Source: Vibrio sp. S17_S38 (GTDB lineage: Bacteria; Pseudomonadota; Gammaproteobacteria; Enterobacterales; Vibrionaceae). From it: 64,000 bases of DNA. A program made the translations under genes and the position numbers. This document shows positions 29,745 through 37,927 of the stretch, piece by piece. Positions within the stretch are counted from its first letter, which is position 1; the number at the start of each line of letters is the position of its first letter. The stretch covers positions 87,579 to 151,578 of the forward strand of contig NZ_JAAUWW010000008.1 in assembly GCF_014694375.1 (NCBI RefSeq), given 5' to 3'. The notes below the pieces were generated by a model. The model did not search any database. It worked only from the letters and a program-made list of their open reading frames with translations, and had not been told where the DNA came from.

Positions 29745-31028
29745 TTAATCTATAGAAAATGAATTACTTCTAAAATAACACCACATGACAATAATCATGA
29801 CACTTAAATATAGGATATTAGCTATAGCGTAAGCATAGGAAACTCCGATAAAACCAAAAGCATTAATGCATAAAATAGAAAGGACGACAAACAAAGTTGA
29901 ACTGATTATCTCTGTAGCTATAAATGTTCTCGTCATTGCTTTCGCTAGCATTATATAGCTTAACAAGCACGCCAAAACTCTAATTACATCGCCAAATAAC
30001 TGCCATTTAAAAAGAACAATCATATGTGAGAAATCAGAAGAAAATAAAATATCAACAATATAAAAACGAGAAAAATAGACTAAAAAAGCAAAAAACACAG
30101 CGATGGGAAATATCACTCTAAAAATTGAGAACATTTCTTTAAAAATTTCAGCCCTACATTTAACTTCAGAGATCCTAGGAAGATAATATATAGATAATAT
30201 CGTCGTAACGACCATTAGCCCTATAGATGAAATATAAGTCATTGCTTGCCAATAGCCTGCATACTCCCATGAAATATCACTACGGATATAATCTCTTATC
30301 ACTATAAGAGATAGAGGAACTGTTATGGCAGAAACTAAAGCCATCATGGAATACTTAAAAAGGCCTATTAACTGACTTCGTTCGATTTTCCCCAGAAAGT
30401 TTTCAAATTTAATAACATCATGCCCTTTCAACATCCATAACATTATAAACAAAACTATTGACTGATTAGTCACCATTGCAATTAATGCACCATCCAAAGA
30501 GAAAAAATACACCAATAAGGCTGTGAAAATTAAACTATATAAACTTTGAATAACACTTATAGATATAAACAACCTAACTTCACTTAAACCACTAATAATT
30601 GCAAGCAACAACTGATTTATTGAAAACAAAGTTAATGTCACACCAAAAACAATAAAAACATAGGTAAAGCTACCATCACCAAAGAACAAAAATGACATAT
30701 AATTAGAAAAGATCATCATTATTACGCTAGCAATTATTGATAATATAATTGTCAATTTTAATGATGTACTAAAAATACTTTTAAACTCACCACGGTGTTG
30801 ACCTTCTGCAGTATATTTTATTACACCATTATTTATTCCACCATTAGCTGCATTTTGAATAATCACAGACAAATTTTGAAACTGACCAATAACAGCCAAC
30901 CCTGACGGACCTATATATACTGATATTGCTTTATTGATAACAAGGGCAGACAAAACCTTTACCAAAGTTGAAATCAGTGAAAGTATGGATATTTTCAAAA
31001 TCCCTAATCTTCCATTTTTTTTATTCAT
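29745..31028 (-). CDS. wzx: O-antigen/polysaccharide flippase Wzx
   Basis: 427 residues, about twelve membrane segments, MOP/polysaccharide-transport superfamily. The start region (LVKVLSALVINKAISVYIG and GGINNGVIKYTAEG) is like WzxE-type O-antigen translocases. It flips undecaprenyl-linked repeat units to the periplasm for Wzy polymerisation. The lipid-linked substrate presumably contains FucNAc from the same operon. Strongly AT-rich. Confidence 0.88.
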   Translation of the reverse strand: MNKKNGRLGILKISILSLISTLVKVLSALVINKAISVYIGPSGLAVIGQFQNLSVIIQNAANGGINNGVIKYTAEGQHRGEFKSIFSTSLKLTIILSIIASVIMMIFSNYMSFLFFGDGSFTYVFIVFGVTLTLFSINQLLLAIISGLSEVRLFISISVIQSLYSLIFTALLVYFFSLDGALIAMVTNQSIVLFIMLWMLKGHDVIKFENFLGKIERSQLIGLFKYSMMALVSAITVPLSLIVIRDYIRSDISWEYAGYWQAMTYISSIGLMVVTTILSIYYLPRISEVKCRAEIFKEMFSIFRVIFPIAVFFAFLVYFSRFYIVDILFSSDFSHMIVLFKWQLFGDVIRVLACLLSYIMLAKAMTRTFIATEIISSTLFVVLSILCINAFGFIGVSYAYAIANILYLSVMIIVMWCYFRSNSFSID

Positions 31029-31270
31029 TTTATAACTATCTCAACTTCACTCAATTAAAATTATTTGGTACCCATAACAATCGTGTTTATAATTTCAAGT
31101 ATCTAATATGGGTTATGGATACTATTTTGCCATCGCACACATCATTCATTTACGATTCATGCCCTCCAATAAAGCCCCCCTTCTATCTCTAAAAAATCTG
31201 TCTGATCTTTTAAAATCCCTCCACTCGTTCCTCTACGCGTATACGGCAAGCGTATTTCTTAAAAGCAATG

Positions 31271-31336
31271 TCACGTTACCAACTCATCAACTATTGAGCC
31301 GATAAAGTTAGCACTTCCAGTTACTAGAATTTTCAC
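31271..31336 (-). pseudogene. N-terminal remnant of an NAD-dependent sugar epimerase/dehydratase
   Basis: On the minus strand a GTG at 31336 opens VKILVTGSANFIGSIVDELV then T and a TGA stop at 31273-31271. This is the Rossmann start of GalE/UDP-glucuronate-epimerase type SDR proteins (normally VTGxAGFIGS with 300 further residues). The rest has been lost; 31029-31270 shows no other coding. It lies just after wzz, as a leftover from earlier remodelling of the operon. Confidence 0.65.
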
Positions 31337-31344
31337 CCTTAAAT

Positions 31345-32487
31345 CTATTTATTATTTTTTATAAAAATAAAACGCACCAATACTAATCCAAATCCTAACA
31401 TTCCACCTAACAAAAGACCTAAAACCGCAATCAAACTCCTTTTAGGCTTATCTCTAGAAACATCCCTTTCAGGTTGATCCAAGTAACGATAAGCTGAAAA
31501 CTTCGCATTTTTATTAATGTCTAATTGCTCAATTTGCTCTAGCTTAGAACTTAATTGTTCAAGCCTTGGTTCAATTACGCTCAAGTTTTTCACTTTACTC
31601 AACGCACTTACTTTCGCTGTTAAGGCATCCGAACCGAGATTAATTGCAAAAATTTCTGTATCACCAAAGTTTTGCAGTGGTTTACTCACCCCTGCAGCTT
31701 GAGCAATATTTAAAGCGTATTCACTGCGTTCCTTTTCAACCAATAAGCGCTGTTGAGCTTGTTTGGTTAACATGATTGATTGTTGTTTTAACTCGTTCTT
31801 TTTAGAGCTGATTGTGGCAGCTAAGTTATTAAAGGCTTTTTGATGTACTTTGGTATCAACAAAAGCAATGTAGTTATTTAATAGCTCAAAACTATTTTGT
31901 GAGGTTTCAGCACTCACGGTGATCACATACGAGCCATCAACTCTTTTGGCATCTTCAGGTTTAATCGATAAGAACTTATACCAGTGACTATAGAGCTTGC
32001 GTAAAGCGTCTTCATCTTCTGGACTCTCTAGTTCTGCCTTATCTTTTTGAAATATGGCGGAGGTTTCTAAAAAGGCTTTTTTATTACTAGATGAGTTAAA
32101 TTCATCGATAAATAAATCGTAAAGCTTCCTTTCATCAGTTAGCCCATCAAGCGCCTTGCTAACTAATACCGTGCCGTCTTCTTGGTAGACATTAAAGATT
32201 GGTTGAAACTGAACTACTTGATTTTGGTATTCACTGTAATCGCTCACTTGAGGTTGAGCTACTTTTGCCGTCGATGACCACTGTTCTTTTGCCATTAATG
32301 CATAAGCAATTGCCAAAGCAGTACAAATAAAAGTGCACGCAATAATTATCCACTTCCCTTTCCATAGTGCGGCAAACAACTCACGAAGGTCGATTTCATC
32401 ATCTTGCGGTTGTTGAGGGTAATAATGTTGAGGTGGCATTTGGGGTTGCTGCGCTGCATGGTGCGATGGCGATTGTGGCTGGCTCAC
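31345..32487 (-). CDS. wzz: Wzz polysaccharide chain-length regulator
   Basis: 380 residues. Cytoplasmic Pro/Gln-rich N terminus (PQMPPQHYYPQQPQ), first membrane segment about 44-64, large periplasmic helical domain and second segment about 352-372 with the RSLIAVLGLLLGGMLGFG motif typical of Wzz co-polymerases. The GTG start follows an AGGAG site by 7 nt. First gene of the operon, directly after the ops element. The polyproline stretch may need EF-P, whose gene is in this window. Confidence 0.92.
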   Translation of the reverse strand: MSQPQSPSHHAAQQPQMPPQHYYPQQPQDDEIDLRELFAALWKGKWIIIACTFICTALAIAYALMAKEQWSSTAKVAQPQVSDYSEYQNQVVQFQPIFNVYQEDGTVLVSKALDGLTDERKLYDLFIDEFNSSSNKKAFLETSAIFQKDKAELESPEDEDALRKLYSHWYKFLSIKPEDAKRVDGSYVITVSAETSQNSFELLNNYIAFVDTKVHQKAFNNLAATISSKKNELKQQSIMLTKQAQQRLLVEKERSEYALNIAQAAGVSKPLQNFGDTEIFAINLGSDALTAKVSALSKVKNLSVIEPRLEQLSSKLEQIEQLDINKNAKFSAYRYLDQPERDVSRDKPKRSLIAVLGLLLGGMLGFGLVLVRFIFIKNNK

Positions 32488-32507
32488 ATAGAACTCCTAA
32501 AAATTGA

Positions 32508-32519
32508 CACGCTACCGCC
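32508..32519 (-). promoter_or_regulatory. ops element (JUMPstart) for RfaH antitermination
   Basis: The minus strand carries GGCGGTAGCGTG, an exact match to the ops sequence, about 20 bp before the wzz start. The upstream bases (TTTAACCTTAG then GGCGG) also resemble JUMPstart. RfaH is recruited by ops to paused RNA polymerase and allows long polysaccharide operons to be completed; here the operon runs about 13 kb to ugd. Confidence 0.92.
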
Positions 32520-32571
32520 CTAAGGTTAAACGCATCCTCAAGGCGTATTTCTAAAAAGAAAGTAAAATTTG

Positions 32572-32604
32572 CGCGAAGTTTATCATTAAGATGGATACTT
32601 CGCG
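32572..32604. promoter_or_regulatory. Leader hairpin upstream of ops
   Basis: Perfect 8-bp inverted repeat (CGCGAAGT at 32572-32579, ACTTCGCG at 32597-32604) with a 17-nt loop in the untranslated leader of wzz. The leader region 32488-32796 also contains the divergent start region of rjg. Whether the hairpin has a role is unknown. Confidence 0.45.
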
Positions 32605-32796
32605 AGTCGCGGTAGGACAATTCCTCGTTAATAAGCTCTCTTATTTTTGATACAGGCTTCATTGTTTCAGAAAGATAATCCTATACCGTTCTAAAACATT
32701 GCCTTATTACCAAATATTCATTCAAAGAACTGTTATATATTGCTCGGTTAAACATAGATTTCGCAATATGAAATAATCAAAAATGGGAAGCCAAAT

Positions 32797-34215
32797 ATGA
32801 CTACGCCTAATTATAGACTACACCCACAGCTCGATTACTATTTACTTCACCATGGCGGAAAGAACACAGTGACCGGTTCTTGTCATGAATTAAACATCGA
32901 TGGCTCTGGTGTACTGATCGATTGTGGTCTATTTCAAGGTAAAGATGCGCCTTCCGATACTCTTGATGCCTTAAAGATTGAATTTCCACTCGACCATATT
33001 AAAGCACTTATTATTACTCACACTCATATTGACCACATCGGCCGCTTACCATGGTTACTAGCAGCAGGTTTTGATAAGCCGATTTATTGCACTCAAGCGA
33101 CAGCGGCGCTAATACCATTGATGTTAGACGACGGATTAAAGCTGCAATTAGGTTTGAACACCCAACAACGAAAACGTGTGCTAGAAAAAATTGAGTCGCA
33201 AATATGTGCTATTCCATATAATGAATCGATGCAGCTTGAAAATGGCCTCGGATCTTTTCACTTATCACCTGCCGGGCATATTTTAGGCTCTGCGTATATC
33301 AACTTTCAGCTGCCTAATAATGAAGTCATTGTTTTTTCTGGTGATCTAGGTCCAAGAAATACTCCATTATTGCCCGATCCAATTTCACCTAAACAAGCTG
33401 ATTATTTAGTGATTGAAACCACTTATGGCAATAAACGCCATGATGATGTGGCGACACGTTCTCAGCGGCTGGAAAAAATCGTCGAGCAATCATTACAAGA
33501 TGGTGGTGTTATTTTAATTCCCGCATTCAGTGTAGGCAGAACACAAGAGCTTTTATTTGATATAGAACAATTAATCGCCCATAGCATTGAAACAGAAACG
33601 ACCACGGATGACTTTTGGCAACAGTTACCGATTATTTTAGATTCACCACTGGCGCAAAAGGTAACGGCAGAATATGAACGGTTCAAGCAATTATGGAATG
33701 AAGAAGCCGACTATGGCGAAGTAACTAATAAGGCAAAGCAAGCTCGTCGCCATCCACTTTCTTTTGAGCAACTTATTACAGTCCATGACCATCATGAGCA
33801 TCAAAAATTGGTCAATCGTTTAGCCTCAACTAATGAAGCCGCGATTGTTGTTGCGGCAAGTGGCATGTGTAATGGTGGTCGAATCATGAATTATTTAGAA
33901 GCCCTGCTACCAAACCAACAAACTGACGTTATTCTAGCGGGTTATCAGGCACAAGGAACATTAGGAAGACAACTGCAAGATGATGACGATTATGTTTATA
34001 TCTCTAATCATAAAGTGAATGTTAATGCGCAAGTGCATTCAATGTCGGGTTATTCGGCACATGCAGATAAAGATGATTTGCTTGCTTTTATTCTAGGCAT
34101 ACCTAAAGCGCCCCAAAAGATATTTTTGATTCACGGCGAACCAGAGACAAAACAGATATTTAAAGGTTTATTGGAGGATCAGGAAAGGTTACTTAAAAGC
34201 GAAGTTATAATTTGA
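32797..34215 (+). CDS. rjg: Metallo-beta-lactamase/beta-CASP RNA-processing nuclease (Rjg)
   Basis: 472 residues. Zinc motif THTHIDHIGRLP (74-85, HxHxDH core), then ETTYGNKRHDD and the beta-CASP domain with AASGMCNGGRI and SAHADKDDL. These are features of archaeal/bacterial CPSF-73-like ribonucleases (exo/endo on RNA). In Vibrio this gene, called rjg, marks one end of the O-antigen/capsule locus with gmhD (hldD) at the other. Here rjg and hldD are only 1 kb apart and the polysaccharide operon is divergent from rjg. Confidence 0.88.
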   Translation: MTTPNYRLHPQLDYYLLHHGGKNTVTGSCHELNIDGSGVLIDCGLFQGKDAPSDTLDALKIEFPLDHIKALIITHTHIDHIGRLPWLLAAGFDKPIYCTQATAALIPLMLDDGLKLQLGLNTQQRKRVLEKIESQICAIPYNESMQLENGLGSFHLSPAGHILGSAYINFQLPNNEVIVFSGDLGPRNTPLLPDPISPKQADYLVIETTYGNKRHDDVATRSQRLEKIVEQSLQDGGVILIPAFSVGRTQELLFDIEQLIAHSIETETTTDDFWQQLPIILDSPLAQKVTAEYERFKQLWNEEADYGEVTNKAKQARRHPLSFEQLITVHDHHEHQKLVNRLASTNEAAIVVAASGMCNGGRIMNYLEALLPNQQTDVILAGYQAQGTLGRQLQDDDDYVYISNHKVNVNAQVHSMSGYSAHADKDDLLAFILGIPKAPQKIFLIHGEPETKQIFKGLLEDQERLLKSEVII

Positions 34216-34231
34216 TTTTCAACAATCGGAA

Positions 34232-34273
34232 GGAGATCCTGAACTGCGCTCCTTCGTCGCTTTTCAGGATGAC
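34232..34273 (+). repeat. Palindromic element after rjg
   Basis: Full plus-oriented 42-bp element (GGAGATCCTGAAC start, TTCAGGATGAC end) beginning 17 nt after the rjg stop codon. A partial end (CTTCAGGATGATGG, 34291-34304) follows, suggesting a decayed neighbour. Confidence 0.85.
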
Positions 34274-34380
34274 GGATAATGTGGGTCGCATCTTCAGGAT
34301 GATGGAGAAAATAGGTCGAACTCTAAATATAGCGGATAAAATAAGCCATATTTGCCTAGGAAAAATTACAACACTGAACC

Positions 34381-34742
34381 GTCATCCTGAATAGTGAGGC
34401 ACGAACGTAGTTCAGGATCTCCTGATGTTATTTATTTTCAACAACCAGAAGGAGATCCTGAACTGCGCTCCTTCGTCGCTTTTCAGGATGACGAAGTTAA
34501 ATAATCTGTATTTGTCGAGTATTTTCACTGCCTTTCCACCGTCCTCCTGAATAGTGAGGTACGAACGTAGTTCAGGATCATCTGATGTTATTTATTTTCA
34601 ACAACCAAAAGGCGATCCTGAACTGCGCTCCTTTGTCGCTTTTCAGGATGACGAAGTTAAATAATCTGTATTTGTCGAGTATTTTCACTGCCTTTCCACC
34701 GTCATCCTGAATAGTGAGGTACGAACGTAGTTCAGGATCTCC
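34381..34742. repeat. 160-bp tandem array of palindromic element pairs
   Basis: Minus-oriented elements start at 34381, 34541 and 34701, exactly 160 bp apart. Each begins GTC(A/C)TCCTGAATAGTGAGG. Plus-oriented partners lie at 34451-34492 and 34611-34652. The spacers inside pairs (about 28 bp) and between pairs (about 48 bp, GAAGTTAAATAATCTG...) are almost identical between units, so the array arose by recent tandem duplication. It leads directly into the GIY-YIG gene. Confidence 0.9.
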
Positions 34743-35112
34743 ATTAACATGAAGAGGGTTAATGAGACATGAAACAGCCTTGCATTTACATCCTTTCAAA
34801 TACTCATAACAACGTTTTGTATATTGGCGTGAGCAGTAATTTGAAGCAACGAATCTGGCAACATAAGTCTGGAGGTATTAAAGGCTTCACACAACGATAT
34901 CAGCTTCATAAATTAGTACATTATGAACTTTATAGTGACATGATAATCGCCATACAACGGGAAAAGCAGCTAAAGGCTTGGAAAAAGCAATGGAAAAACA
35001 ACCTAATAACAAAGCACAATAAAGAATGGGCTGATTTATACGATCAACTGTAAGTGCCTTGCTACCTGTAGGAGATCCGGAACTACACTCGCACCTCGCT
35101 ATTCAGGATGAC
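34701..35112. mobile_element. GIY-YIG nuclease gene bracketed by inverted palindromic elements
   Basis: A minus-oriented element (34701-34742) and a plus-oriented element (35071-35112) enclose the GIY-YIG gene, in the same left-minus/right-plus arrangement as the short pairs elsewhere in the window. The gene thus takes the place of the 28-47 bp spacer. I infer an autonomous element whose small relatives are non-autonomous. The 35113-35245 segment holds only the hldD upstream region. Confidence 0.55.
34769..35053 (+). CDS. GIY-YIG family endonuclease domain protein
   Basis: 94 residues, a stand-alone GIY-YIG domain of the UPF0213/YhbQ-like group. Core motif residues: Tyr7 (CIYILS), Tyr18-Ile-Gly20 (LYIGVS), Arg28 (LKQRIWQHK) and catalytic Glu65 in AIQREKQLKAWKKQWK. 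All expected active-site residues are present, so it should be an active nuclease. Members of this group are small and mostly uncharacterised, and are often annotated as excinuclease-like. Location inside a cluster of palindromic elements, flanked by an inverted pair, suggests involvement with those repeats. Confidence 0.88.
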   Translation: MKQPCIYILSNTHNNVLYIGVSSNLKQRIWQHKSGGIKGFTQRYQLHKLVHYELYSDMIIAIQREKQLKAWKKQWKNNLITKHNKEWADLYDQL

Positions 35113-35245
35113 GCATATTTTTAGTAATTAGTGATGAAAAAATCATCCTCGGCTCCCGGATCTTGAAGTTCGCTTTTATTTCCTCTCTCAACTTATCTTC
35201 TGATATACTTTCCCGTCTATCTTTTGAATTCTTTAGGAAGTAAAT

Positions 35246-36190
35246 ATGATCATAGTTACTGGCGGCGCAGGCATGATTGGCAGCAATATTGTTAAAGCAT
35301 TAAATGCAGCTGGCCACAATGATATTTTAGTTGTCGATAATCTAAAAAATGGTCGTAAATTCAAAAATTTGGTTGACCTTGATATTACTGATTATATGGA
35401 TCGTGATGACTTCTTGACTCAAATTATGGCCGGTGATGACTTCGGACCTATTGAAGCCATATTCCATGAAGGCGCTTGTTCTGCCACAACTGAATGGGAT
35501 GGTAAATTCATGATGCTCAATAACTATGAGTATTCAAAAGAATTACTTCACTACAGTTTAGAACGTGACATCCCTTTCCTTTATGCTTCATCTGCGGCAA
35601 CTTATGGCGCTCAAGATCAAGAGTTTATAGAAGAACGTGAATACGAAGGTGCATTAAACGTTTACGGTTATTCAAAACAGCAATTTGATAACTACGTTCG
35701 CCGCCTATGGGCCGATGCTGAAGCTCACGGTGAAAAGCTTTCTCAAATTACCGGCTTCCGCTATTTCAATGTTTATGGCCCTCGCGAACAACACAAAGGT
35801 AGTATGGCTTCAGTAGCATTCCACTTAAACAATCAATTATTAGCTGGCGAAAATGCCAAATTATTTGATGGCAGCGATGAGTTTAAACGTGATTTCATTT
35901 ATGTTGGTGATGTGTGCAAAGTCAATCTTTGGTTCTTTGAAAATGGTGTATCCGGTATCTTCAACTGTGGCACAGGCAAAGCGGAAACTTTTGGGGAAGT
36001 GGCAAAGGCAGTCGTTAAGCATCACGGTACAGGCACTATTGAAAATGTCCCATTCCCAGAGCATCTAAAAGGCGCATATCAAGAATATACTCAAGCTAGC
36101 TTAACCAAGTTGCGCGCAGCTGGCTGCGATGTTGAGTTTAAAACCGTAGCTGAAGGTGTCGCGGAATATTTGGCTGAGATAAACGCTTAA
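35246..36190 (+). CDS. hldD: ADP-L-glycero-D-manno-heptose 6-epimerase
   Basis: 314-residue SDR epimerase (also rfaD/gmhD) making ADP-L,D-heptose for the LPS inner core. NADP-binding start [16 protein letters not shown], catalytic region [16 protein letters not shown] with YxxxK, and conserved [20 protein letters not shown]. It heads the plus-strand core block, followed by waaF 26 bp later. Confidence 0.97.
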   Translation: MIIVTGGAGMIGSNIVKALNAAGHNDILVVDNLKNGRKFKNLVDLDITDYMDRDDFLTQIMAGDDFGPIEAIFHEGACSATTEWDGKFMMLNNYEYSKELLHYSLERDIPFLYASSAATYGAQDQEFIEEREYEGALNVYGYSKQQFDNYVRRLWADAEAHGEKLSQITGFRYFNVYGPREQHKGSMASVAFHLNNQLLAGENAKLFDGSDEFKRDFIYVGDVCKVNLWFFENGVSGIFNCGTGKAETFGEVAKAVVKHHGTGTIENVPFPEHLKGAYQEYTQASLTKLRAAGCDVEFKTVAEGVAEYLAEINA

Positions 36191-36216
36191 ACCTATTTTA
36201 GATAGTATCGAGTTTT

Positions 36217-37251
36217 ATGAAAATTTTAATTATTGGTCCATCTTGGGTAGGTGATATGGTGATGTCACAATCACTTTATATCACCCTGAAGCAACAACAC
36301 CCAGAAGTAAGTATTGATGTATTGGCTCCGGCATGGTGTAAACCTATTTTGGAGCGCATGCCCGAAGTTAATCAAGCAATAGAAATGCCACTTGGACACG
36401 GTGATTTTAATTTTCTAGGACGTCGAGCATTAGGTAAAGAACTTAAATTGCAGGAATATACCCACGCATATGTTCTTCCTAATTCAGCAAAATCAGCGCT
36501 TATTCCTTGGTTTGCAGATATTCCAGTCAGAACAGGCTGGAAAGGTGAAATGCGTTATGGTCTATTAACTGATTTGCGCAGTAACAAGAAATCATTTCAA
36601 TATATGGTTGAGCGCTATATTGCTTTAGCTCATCCCAAAATCGATATGATTGATTCTAATTCTTTAAATGGATTAGCCTCCCTCCCAAAACCTCGTTTAT
36701 TTATTGATAAAGATCAGCAGCAAGCGACTATTGAAAAATTCGGCCTCACTCAGGAACGAAAAACAATAGGTCTATGCCCTGGCGCAGAGTTCGGCCCAGC
36801 CAAACAATGGCCAGCAGAGCACTACGCAACGGTTGCCGATACATTAATATCAAAAGGGAAACAAGTTTGGTTATTTGGTTCAGCTAAAGATAAGCCAACA
36901 ACGGATTCCATTAAAAGCCTTGTTTCAAGTGACAATCAAAAACACGTCTTTATTTTGGCAGGATTAACATCTCTTATTGAGGCGGTTGATTTACTAGGCG
37001 CTTGCCAGACGGTTATCAGCAACGATTCAGGTTTAATGCACGTTGCGGCAGCGGTTGGATGCGAAGTTATCGGCATTTATGGTTCAACCTCCCCTGAATA
37101 TACGCCACCATTAGCAGAGAAGGTTTCGATTGTTCATACTGATATCGAATGTCGCCCATGCTTTAAACGTGAGTGCCCATTGGGGCATTTGAAATGCTTG
37201 AAAGAGTTGAAGCCAGATATGGTATTAAAGGCATTTAAAAATGATCTATAA
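36217..37251 (+). CDS. waaF: ADP-heptose:LPS heptosyltransferase II
   Basis: 344-residue GT9 enzyme adding the second heptose of the inner core. Start MKILIIGPSWVGDMVMSQSL, C-terminal donor site LCPGAEFGPAKQWP and SNDSGLMHVAAAVG. Full family length. Its last 11 bp overlap the next gene. Confidence 0.95.
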   Translation: MKILIIGPSWVGDMVMSQSLYITLKQQHPEVSIDVLAPAWCKPILERMPEVNQAIEMPLGHGDFNFLGRRALGKELKLQEYTHAYVLPNSAKSALIPWFADIPVRTGWKGEMRYGLLTDLRSNKKSFQYMVERYIALAHPKIDMIDSNSLNGLASLPKPRLFIDKDQQQATIEKFGLTQERKTIGLCPGAEFGPAKQWPAEHYATVADTLISKGKQVWLFGSAKDKPTTDSIKSLVSSDNQKHVFILAGLTSLIEAVDLLGACQTVISNDSGLMHVAAAVGCEVIGIYGSTSPEYTPPLAEKVSIVHTDIECRPCFKRECPLGHLKCLKELKPDMVLKAFKNDL

Positions 37252-37927
37252 ACAATCCTTCCTACAGAAAGTGATTATCGACCTCTTTTGGAAACGTCTT
37301 TCAAAACCTAAGCATTTACAGTCTTTCATCATCCGCAAGATATCTAAAATTATTTTAAAACCTAATCCAGACAGTTTTCGTTATTTGGCTGAACGTTATT
37401 TTAATTTTACAGTAGGACGCCACTCTTATCGCTTTGAGCAGTTTTTCAACAATGACTCTTACCTAAACTTGCAAAAAATTGGCAGCTTTTGTTCTATCGG
37501 CGATAACGTAACAATAGTTAAAGGCAATCATCCACTGTCTTTTGTTTCAACCCACCCCTTTTTATACGAAAAAAAATACGGTGGTTATATTATTAATGAT
37601 ATGGACATTTCCCATGCAGTAGAGGCGGAGAAGGTTAGTATTGAAAATGACGTATGGATTGGCGCAAATGTATCAATAATGCCCGGAGTGACCATTTCAA
37701 ATGGTGCCATTATTGCTACCGGAGCTGTTGTTACTAAAGATGTTCCAGCCTACGCAATTGTCGGTGGTATTCCAGCAAAGATCATACGATACCGATTCGA
37801 ATCAGATGTCATTGAGAAATTACAGCGAAGCCAATGGTGGAACTGGCCTCAGGATAAAATAAAAGAACATATTTCATTGTTTTATGAGCCTAATAAATTT
37901 ATTAAAGAAGTGAATATCCATGAATAA
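37241..37927 (+). CDS. CatB-like hexapeptide acetyltransferase
   Basis: 228 residues with a left-handed beta-helix of hexapeptide repeats (VSIENDVWIGANVSIMPGVTISNGAIIATGAVV, about 130-165 in pieces) and the XAT-class segment SFVSTHPFLY. Such O-acetyltransferases decorate polysaccharides or LPS sugars using acetyl-CoA. It overlaps waaF by 11 bp and the next gene by 8 bp, so it is translationally coupled within the core block. Chloramphenicol resistance is unlikely from context. Confidence 0.82.
   Translation: MIYKQSFLQKVIIDLFWKRLSKPKHLQSFIIRKISKIILKPNPDSFRYLAERYFNFTVGRHSYRFEQFFNNDSYLNLQKIGSFCSIGDNVTIVKGNHPLSFVSTHPFLYEKKYGGYIINDMDISHAVEAEKVSIENDVWIGANVSIMPGVTISNGAIIATGAVVTKDVPAYAIVGGIPAKIIRYRFESDVIEKLQRSQWWNWPQDKIKEHISLFYEPNKFIKEVNIHE

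Noticed and set aside
32484..32489. ATGTGA minimal frame at the wzz start
   Set aside because: Out-of-frame start-stop overlapping the GTG start; chance overlap is the simplest reading.
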